A stretch of DNA of 16,722 bases from Pinguiococcus pyrenoidosus. Lineage: Eukaryota; Sar; Pinguiophyceae; Pinguiochrysidales; Pinguiochrysidaceae. Below the pieces are notes generated by a model, which had not been told where the DNA came from, ran no database searches, and was given only the letters and a program-made list of their open reading frames with translations. How positions within the stretch are numbered: the first letter of the stretch is position 1; each line of letters opens with the position of its first letter. Of this stretch, positions 8,151 through 14,850 are shown piece after piece. A program made the translations under genes and the position numbers. The stretch covers positions 1 to 16,722 of the forward strand of contig JAAMXY010001521.1 of NCBI GenBank assembly GCA_019677205.1, in the 5' to 3' direction.

Positions 8151-9665
8151 TCACTTGCCGGGCAGGTGGGCCATTCTTTCGGACAGTCGCTCCATGCGTT
8201 CTCCGAGCGCTGCAAGGTTCGCCTGCACGGTGCGCACGTTCTCCGCAAGGCTCTGCTGCGTCTCTGCGAGGATCTTGCGCGTCTCTGCGGTGGCAGTGAC
8301 CGTCTCGTTCTGGCTGGCCTCCACGTCTCGCAACCGCTGCGAGAACATGGCCGCTTCGCTGTGCAAGGTGTGCAGCGCCCGGAAGCGCCGCAGGAGAGTG
8401 GGCAGCTCGTCCGCGAATCCATCCCATCGACACACGCTGTCCCAGAGCCCATCTATCTTCGCAGCTTCTTCGGCGTCCTTCCAGGCACCGGCTGCGCCAC
8501 CTGCTCCCGACGGATCCTTTCGCGCCGTGCGGAGCGCCTCGAGCTCTCGGGACGCGGCTCTCGCGGCGTTCTCAAGATCCTTCAGCGCGGCGCCGTCCAG
8601 TGCGCGTATTCTAGTTTCCAGCGCCTCCAGCTGCGCTCGGAGAGACGAGCCGCTCTTCGAAGTTCCGGAAGAGGATCGCTGGGCCAGCCCCACCACCCGC
8701 TCCAGCCGCTGGAGCCGCGTGTCCAGGGTCGCCAGCAACCGCGCTGCGCCAGAGTTGCCACTAGCATGCTTGCCGCTGTCGTCTGCCGACGAGGCGTCCC
8801 TCCCCTCCAGCCTGGCCAGCGCCGCTTCCAAGCTCGAAGTGAGATTCTGGTCGACGCCAGCAACGGTGAAAGTCGTGCTCGGATCGGCGGCCACCTCGTC
8901 GGCTTGCGCCTCGAGGGCGGCCGCGTCCACGGCCAACGCTTCCCACGCCTGAATCCGGACGGACTCGGCGGTTGCCTCTGCTGCGCGGCCTTTCTCCTCG
9001 TCCGCGGCGCGTCGCAGGTCGCTCTGCAGGTCGCTGAGCTCCGCCTTCAGCCGGAGCAGGCGGTCTTCCGGCGCCTCCAGCAGTTCCTTCGGCCCGATGC
9101 TCGCCTCGCTTGGAAACGCGCGGCCGCGGAACATCTCCAGCGCCGACGCCATCTCCATCGTGCCCCTCTCGAGCACATTCTGCGTGATCTCGGCCGGCGG
9201 ATCCAGCGTGGCCGGCCGGTCCGCGTAGGCGACCGTGAAGCGGTCCGTCGCCACCGCGGCCAGGCGGGCGGTCGGCGTCTCCGAGAAGTCGTGGCCGGTC
9301 CACGAAGCGTGTATGCCCACCACCTCGCCCGCCTCGCCCTTGATGTCCGCTTCGGAGAGAGCCGCGAGCGCTTTTTCGGCCTCCAAGGTGCTGCTGCACT
9401 TCAGCAGATAGCCGCGGCCGCCAGCCAGGCCCTCCAACTCCCCCGCGAAGGTGCCGTCCAGCGCGGCCCGGATCGCCGCCTCGCTTAAGGATGCATTTGG
9501 CCCCGTCGAGCAGACCAGGAGGGTGGACGCGTCCGGGAAGCCGGAGAGCTGTGCGTCCAACGGGACCTTAAGCGGCGCCGAGCCGGGCTTCCAAGGGTGA
9601 TGCGACGCCGTGGACGCATCTCCCTCGACCGTGGTCTCGAACACCTGCTCTTCAGCTTCGGACAT
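8151..9665 (-). CDS. dynactin subunit 2 (dynamitin, p50)
   Basis: Single-exon, 504-residue dynamitin-family protein. In dynactin, p50 forms part of the shoulder that links the p150 arm to the Arp1 filament, so it supports dynein-driven transport along microtubules. The N-terminal peptide EEQVFETTVEGD resembles the conserved start that anchors p50 to the filament. The rest is mostly predicted coiled coil, with many heptad-like Leu/Ala/Glu runs at about 215-275 and 315-400. The C-terminal 84 residues (421-504) match the family best: LPTLLRRFRALHTLHSEAAM, FSQRLRDVEASQ, then the AETQQSLAENVRTVQANLAA helix. The start is the ATG at 9665; the frame is open further upstream but has no other ATG. The length is somewhat above the animal protein (about 400). 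It is divergent from the TPR gene. The family call is good, resting on the N-terminal and C-terminal matches. Confidence 0.85.
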   Translation of the reverse strand: MSEAEEQVFETTVEGDASTASHHPWKPGSAPLKVPLDAQLSGFPDASTLLVCSTGPNASLSEAAIRAALDGTFAGELEGLAGGRGYLLKCSSTLEAEKALAALSEADIKGEAGEVVGIHASWTGHDFSETPTARLAAVATDRFTVAYADRPATLDPPAEITQNVLERGTMEMASALEMFRGRAFPSEASIGPKELLEAPEDRLLRLKAELSDLQSDLRRAADEEKGRAAEATAESVRIQAWEALAVDAAALEAQADEVAADPSTTFTVAGVDQNLTSSLEAALARLEGRDASSADDSGKHASGNSGAARLLATLDTRLQRLERVVGLAQRSSSGTSKSGSSLRAQLEALETRIRALDGAALKDLENAARAASRELEALRTARKDPSGAGGAAGAWKDAEEAAKIDGLWDSVCRWDGFADELPTLLRRFRALHTLHSEAAMFSQRLRDVEASQNETVTATAETRKILAETQQSLAENVRTVQANLAALGERMERLSERMAHLPGK

Positions 9666-10063
9666 GTCTCGCGAGTCGCCAACGCAGAGGCGAAAGGAGA
9701 GCGAAATTGACGGAGAACCGAAACTCCGAATCCAAAAAAGCGCGGGAAACTCGGAAGTAGAAATAGATCCAGAGTCATCCAAATCTGCTTCTCCGTCCAG
9801 CCAGCCCTTCTAGGTCTATGAACATGTTGTACTGCCAAAGGACCATTCATCAAAGAAACTAGTATGGATACGTATTCATAGAATTTTTAAAATATTGTTG
9901 AAGATTGTTCTATGAACATGGCTCGACGTTGGATGCAAGAAGATTCCGTTTACTGGGGTAATACACAGCTTTCAACGTCCGGCGCCTCAGAACTTTGCGC
10001 CACTTGGCACGCTTTGGTCGATGCATTCATCTTGGAGGCCAGTGTAGCTCCTGTCAGAAAGCG
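9666..10063. promoter_or_regulatory. divergent intergenic region (dynamitin and TPR genes)
   Basis: This 398-bp gap lies between two divergent ATGs and should carry both promoters. It contains a short AT-rich island (about 9841-9910), bounded by a 12-bp direct repeat TCTATGAACATG (9815-9826 and 9909-9920). A 9-bp inverted repeat TTCATAGAA / TTCTATGAA lies at 9875-9883 and 9908-9916. A frame from 9912 (+) and another from 9995 (+) are open into the TPR exon but lack family similarity upstream of the chosen ATG. Confidence 0.45.
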
Positions 10064-12356
10064 ATGGCGAGCTCCTTCCGGGCGGGAGAATGGCTCTCAG
10101 CGCCTCTGGACGTGGAGTCGTCCGAGACTCTCTTGGACGCGGAACGCCGGACAGAAACGGCGCCGCTGAGGCGGCTCAAGCCGCCCACCAGTCTCTATCT
10201 CAAGTACAAACATTTCATCGTGGGCATCTTGGCCTTCGTGGTCCTCGTCATTGTGGCAGTGTCCGTGGAATCGGTGGCTACGAGCAACAAAGGTGAAGGA
10301 AGAGCTCAAGAACGGCGAAAAATCCGAACCTTTGTGAAGTGACGAGTGTGTTGACGACTCTCTTTTTGGGGGGGCATGTACGTCTTCCTTAGGCCAAAGT
10401 TCTAAGGAGGAAGAAGTGGACTTTCCCTCCCTGGGGGACTACAATTTCCCGTTTGAGTGCCCTGGAATGGCCGTCTCCGAGAAGCTGCAGCGCCTTGTGA
10501 GCACAGGTGCTGTGAGGGATTCTTCAGCGCTTGCCGTGCGCGACGGGGTAGCTAATGCTGCGTTCATGGTGATCTGGGGACAGGCATCCTCCAGCAGTAT
10601 GCGTACAACCAGCCGGAGTCGCAGAAACTGCTGCAGCAGGCGGTCGAAATGGCCCCTGAATGCGCCACGGTTCGATGGGCATTGGCATACGCGCTAGGTG
10701 CGTGCATTGTTCTCTCGGACAGCTCGACGTACCGCTCTTCACAAGCTCATCGGAAGCTCCTTCTGATGCTTAGGACCCTTCGCAAACTACCCGGTCTTGG
10801 AGCCTGCCGAAGTCCAGAGGGCGCACGACGCCGCTCAGGCGGCCGTGGCGGCGTTGCGCCCGGAAGAAGCGGGAACGCGCGCATCCTTCCTTGCGAACGC
10901 GATCGCGGCGAGGTACCCCGCTGATCCCGAGGGCGACCAGGCCCAAGGCGCTGCGGACTACGTCGAGGCGATGAAGGCTGCGTACGACGCCGTGAAGGAT
11001 CCGGATGTGGCGGCGGTCTACGCGGAGGCCTTGATGATGATCCATCCGGGCAAGTACTACCTCGGGGATGGCTCGCAAAGGCAGGAAGCCGTGGAAGCAG
11101 AGGCCATCTTAGAGCACTGGGTGAAAGGCGAAGGCCTCGATCATCCGATGTTGCACCATCTCTACATTCACGTGACGGAGGAAGGCGCCCCGGGCGATAA
11201 GGATGGAGCCGGTCGTGGCGAGCACAGCGCTGATCGTCTTGCGGCTGGAATCTACGGAGACTTCAATCACCTCAATCACATGCCGGGCCATACATTCATT
11301 CGCATGGGACGCTACAAGGATGCAGTGGACACCAATCTCGCAGCGTACGAGGCCTACTCGGCGGAGATCGAGAAAGGCGTGGTCCCCTACGGACCTGCCC
11401 ACGATGCGTACCTCCTGATCGTGGCGGCTGCCACGGACGGCCAGTACCAGCGCTGCATTGACCACAGTCTCAAGCTCAAAGGCATCTACACGGCAGATCC
11501 GGATCTGAGCATGACGGACTACCCGGACCAGAACGTGGGATACAACACCCTTCTCACCTGCTACGTCCGATTCGCCCAGAAGGACGGGTTTCGGCAGGTC
11601 TTGGAGGTGGAGGATGCCTTCGACCCGCCAGCGCCCTCTGAGTTTGGCCCGCACGACGATCCAGAGCTGACGTACAGCGACGTGCTCGCGCACTACGCCA
11701 GGGCGCTATCGTTCGTCGGGTTGGGGAAGCTCGAGGACGCGCGAACAGAGCGCGCCGAGCTTGGGAAAGGCATGGAGACGTGCATCGAGAGAGACGATGG
11801 CGAGCCAGACCTGTATCGTCGGGCGCTCCACGCGAATCTCTCTCAGATCGCAGCTGCAGTGGTGGATGCCCGCCTGGCCTTGGAGGAAGAGGATGATGCA
11901 GCCGTCCTCACGCACATCAAAGCGGCGGTAGATCAACAGGTACGCGGTCCGCGCGTGGCTCATCTCCGCGCTGGCTAAGCAGCAGCAACCCTCCAGGCCG
12001 CGATGGGCTATCAAATGCCGCCAAAGTGGCACTTTCCCGTCCGTGAATGCTACGGCACCGTGCTGCTGAAGCAAGGTGATGCGCCCAGTGCGGAGGAACA
12101 GTTCCGGTGAGTCGTACTTCTGCGCATGGCTTTGTTTTGACCTTCGGCTCACACGCGCGGTCGCAAAACATGCAGGAATGACCTAGCTCAGTATCCCAAC
12201 AATGGATGGGCGTTGCTTGGGCTTGCCCAAAGTATGGAGCAGCAGCCGGAGCGCTACACAAATGACAAGGTCAGCAGCGCGTATGAGGAGTACGAGACGG
12301 CGTGGAGTCGCTCGGAAATCAAGCTGCCGAACCCTTGTCCGATGTTCTTTGAATAG
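10064..12356 (+). CDS. membrane-anchored TPR-type protein with conserved histidine motifs
   Basis: Predicted 637-residue protein in six exons: 10064-10292, 10393-10506, 10584-10697, 10774-11939, 11997-12106 and 12176-12356. All introns are GT-AG, 57-100 bp, and their phases agree. A type II signal anchor lies at residues 51-69 (FIVGILAFVVLVIVAVSVE); the remainder is a helical-repeat domain. Repeat-like segments include QPESQKLLQQAVEMAPECAT and a GDAPSAEEQF segment near the C-terminus, typical of TPR units. Two motifs match a TPR family I know mainly from bacteria: HHLYIHVTEEG (H280, H281, H285) and NHLNHMPGHTFIRMGRYKDA (H318, H321, H325). The spaced histidines could bind a metal or sit in an active site, but that is inference. 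The acceptors were chosen because only these keep the family sequence in frame, for example GILQQYAYNQPES and GPFANYPVLEP. Biochemical role unknown. Confidence 0.82.
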
Positions 12357-12432
12357 CGCAGTTTGCTAGTTTGTTCAGTGAGCACGTGCAGAAGGACCTT
12401 CGCCGTCTTTCACAGAGCTACTGCGCGGGATC

Positions 12433-13366
12433 CTACCGCTCGTCGTTTGGCGCGGTCGGTGTTGTCAGCGTCTCGGCCTGCGTCTTTCCGTTTTGCTGCT
12501 TCATGTAGACGGCAAACTTGGCCTCCTCGACCTTAGTGAGGAACTCGTTGACCGCGAAGAAGCGTCTTCGGAAGGCGTCTTCAATGACTCGCTTATCTTC
12601 CCTTCTTTTCTGGATCTCTTCGCGTCTTCGCGTCAACACCCTTCGCGAAGGGCAGAAGCGCAGGTGGTTAAGGAGCCGCGCTTGAACTTGCTCGGAAAGT
12701 GGTTTTGCTAGGGAAAGTGGTTTTGCTAGGGATAGAAAAGGGACGGGAACGTCGCAACGCACCTCTCTTCTGCCAGGCTCTGTTGCGTTGCCTCCCTCCG
12801 GGCGCGAGTTGCACGAGCCGCGGCGAGCACACGATTCTTCTGCACGTCGACGTTTCGCAGCCTCTCTTGACGCTCCAATATCTTCGCCTTCTCTGCGCGG
12901 GCATATCGGACGTACTCTGCACCCAGGAGCGTAAACATGTTCACAGATCGACATCCATGTTAGTAAGCGGAGGCTTTCTGGTTAAGGTCATGTGTTTAAG
13001 GCGTTTGCACCCACCCGGTGTGGCTGGTCGTAGTGGGAAAGGGCACGACTTCCACGGCCGCGGCTCCATCGAAGGCGGAGAAGGAGACCGCAGCCCTTCG
13101 GTCTTTTCCTCGGCTGGTTTCTTCTTGGTGGTCTTCTTGTTCTTCTTCTTCTTCTTCTTCTTCTTCGTTTGCAGGCGGAGAATCTCGTGAAGCTTCAGGC
13201 GATTCGTAGCAGGCTTGTTCTCCAAAAGATCCTCCTCAGGCGAGCCCGTGGCTGGGACAGAGCAAGGCTTTGATGGAACCGAACGAGTCGGTGCCTTCGG
13301 AAACGGATCATCGACGGCAGTTGGACTGCTCGTATCCAAAGTCGGAGACTTGAACTGATCCGTCAT
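12433..13366 (-). CDS. lysine-rich coiled-coil-like protein, unknown function
   Basis: I do not recognise this predicted 237-residue protein. Exon 1 is 13366-13015, exon 2 12916-12763 and exon 3 12640-12433. Intron 1 (13014-12917) begins GTGGGT and contains TACTAAC at 12965-12959, a strong branch-site match, before GGTGCAG. Intron 2 (12762-12641) begins GTGCGT and ends CGCGAAG after a CTTAAC-type branch and a pyrimidine-rich stretch. The phases close the frame. The first 62 residues are Pro/Ser/Thr-rich. Residues 68-83 are lysine-rich, with eight consecutive Lys encoded by a TTC/GAA microsatellite. From about 118 on, the protein is charged and helical (EYVRYARAEKAKILERQERL and RREEIQKRREDKRVIEDAFR), suggesting a coiled coil. 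It may be nuclear or cytoskeletal, but nothing proves either. Alternative acceptors for exon 3 exist a few codons downstream. It is convergent with the TPR gene at only 76 bp. Confidence 0.6.
12694..12729. repeat. 18-bp tandem duplication inside an intron
   Basis: GGAAAGTGGTTTTGCTAG occurs twice head to tail (12694-12711 and 12712-12729) without mismatch. It lies in intron 2 of the lysine-rich gene, so on the coding strand it duplicates a CCCTAG acceptor-like element. Those copies are not in the right phase for the downstream frame. Confidence 0.85.
13140..13166. repeat. TTC trinucleotide microsatellite, nine units, coding for polylysine
   Basis: Nine perfect TTC units on the plus strand read as AAG/GAA on the gene strand and encode most of the lysine run in exon 1 of the lysine-rich gene. 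Length variation here would keep frame and change the number of lysines. Confidence 0.9.
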
Positions 13367-13657
13367 GGCGGGCGTCACAGCCGGGAGCACTGCAGACGTT
13401 GTCGATCAGGCATCTTGGCTTGGCTTTTCTGTGTGCATACTAGACTGACGAGCATGTCATGCATGTCATACCTCTCGTCTCGCCGCGTGCTCGAAGCCGC
13501 AGTGTGGGAACGGATCGCCTCCTGCGAACAGCGTATGCCTTCTCTAGCCGTCTTTGCGTCTTCAGAGCGACAGAGGCCGAGCGCGCTCTCGGCCTCCCAG
13601 CACCTGGGGTCTCCATCTCGTGAGACAGTCCTCGAGTTGCCGCGTAGGCGACCCCAC
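13367..13657. promoter_or_regulatory. probable promoter region of the lysine-rich gene
   Basis: This 291-bp interval lies between the proposed stop of the small basic-protein gene and the ATG of the lysine-rich gene, both minus strand. Minus-strand frames cross it and end at 13375 and 13440. They could be further exons of the upstream gene if its model is wrong. A short direct repeat (GCATGTCAT twice) lies around 13452-13470. Nothing else stands out. Confidence 0.3.
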
Positions 13658-14486
13658 CTACCGGCTTTCCGCCAAGCCGCTTGCGAAGCGTCGGAGAGAA
13701 GGAGGGGGGGCGAGCGCAGTGGCGACGCTCCCCGCTGAAAGCCGTAGACCTCTCTTGCGTCACCTTCAGCCAAGTTCACGTGTTGAGTTGTGCAAAGCAC
13801 GTGCAAGCTGCAACCTCTCCTATCAGCGAAGCACCTATGTCGTCGCGGCCACAAGCCGTCCTCGGGCCCCGCGGCAGCTCCGAGGCAGCCCGCGGCACGC
13901 GCCGCAAGCTCGGCGTCTGCGTGGTCATGACTTCGGTGCCATATCGCTGCTGCAGCTGCTTCTGCATACGAGAAGATTCGACCAAAACGTCAGCAAAGCT
14001 CCGTCGGAACATCTCGCCCTTGCGGGCCAAAGAGGCCCTCACCATGGCCGTCAAGCGCTTCTGCCGCCGCAGCATCGACGCGGCTCCAGATGCAGACACC
14101 ACACAAGCCTCCACAGGGGCCGCCTGGCCGACGATGACGATGTCCATGGGAAACCTGGCGGCTGGCGAGGCTCTCTGTCCGCGTTTCCCTCGCGGCCTCG
14201 CGGCTTCTTTCTCGCTGCAGGCAGCCGTCCAGCTCCTGCGCGCCCCCGAGAGGTCTCAGGCGCTCGCCGCCAGCTCTGAAGGGCTGGATTGCACTGGCTC
14301 CATGCGGAGTCGCCAGACCCGCGGAGATTCGAAACAGCGAAAAGCTGCGGCGGAAAACCGCTGGCGTCAGCTGACGCGTTCGAAGGCGTCTCTGTCCGAA
14401 AAGGCCTCTGCAGAGCCCGCAGGAATCCTCTCCTCAGATGCCGCTGTTGGAAAGTCGGAAAAAGCGCGAGGAACGTCAGCTGCCAT
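13658..14486 (-). CDS. tentative small basic helical protein, unknown function
   Basis: This is a tentative 157-residue model in four exons: 14486-14376, 14214-14155, 14060-13835 and 13734-13658. The start ATG at 14486 has a good context (GCAATGGC) and opens MAADVPRAFSDFPTAASEER. The third exon is the most convincing coding piece: KRLTAMVRASLARKGEMF, then RRSFADVLVESSRMQKQLQQ. The introns are 161, 94 and 100 bp. Donor 1 (CGC|GTCAGC) is weak; donor 3 (ATAG|GTGCTT) and acceptor 4 (TTTCAG|CG) are better. The product would be arginine-rich and mostly helical between residues 31 and 100. No family is recognised. The exon chain is self-consistent in phase, but other chains are possible, and longer antisense frames overlap it. 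It is divergent from the EF-hand gene. Confidence 0.4.
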
Positions 14487-14850
14487 TGCCAGATGCCTGG
14501 CAAGGCCAATGAAGCGCCTTGGGGGTAGGAGGCGCGAAGGCGGTTGCTGGCGTCGCACACTGTGGCGTTCAGGGTTCGCCACGTACGATCCTTGCGACAG
14601 CGCGATGGAGCCTGGAGAAAGGCCGCAGGCGTCTCCTTCCACGCTCCTCCCACATGACTTCGCTGTCGCTTGGAGAGGGTGCCAGAAGCAAGGGTTCGCG
14701 ACAGGCGTCCTAACAACGAAGACGGGAAGAAGTACCGAGCCGAAAGCGCCTCGTCATCTGGGCAGGCAGTTGGGACGACTCTCCTGGCCCTTGCAAGACC
14801 TATCATGATACGCCGGCCAAGAGCTAGTCTAGCCTTGGGAACTTAAGAGC
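14487..14850. promoter_or_regulatory. probable divergent promoter region of the small basic gene and the EF-hand gene
   Basis: This 364-bp stretch lies between the proposed minus-strand start at 14486 and the EF-hand ATG at 14851. Long open frames on both strands cross it, including a plus frame at 13681-14808. They are rich in Arg, Ser and Cys, match no family, and overlap the proposed exons on the opposite strand. No repeat or RNA gene was seen. The bases just before the EF-hand ATG read AACTTAAGAGC. Confidence 0.35.

Noticed and set aside
8094-9488. Long plus-strand open frame opposite dynamitin
   Set aside because: Arg/Leu/Gln-rich antisense translation without domains; the minus strand carries the dynamitin motifs.
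10497-10583. Earlier donor CTT|GTGAGC for exon 2 of the TPR gene
   Set aside because: It has a better donor consensus but gives phase 0, which throws exon 3 out of the TPR frame. The donor at 10507 keeps the family sequence.
14051-14806. 251-codon minus-strand open frame
   Set aside because: Cys/Arg/Pro/Ser-rich without similarity; it conflicts with the more protein-like exon chain proposed on the same strand.
13681-14808. 375-codon plus-strand open frame
   Set aside because: Ser/Arg/Ala-rich with no domain. It is one of several overlapping long frames in GC-rich DNA, which favours a composition effect. I cannot fully exclude it.
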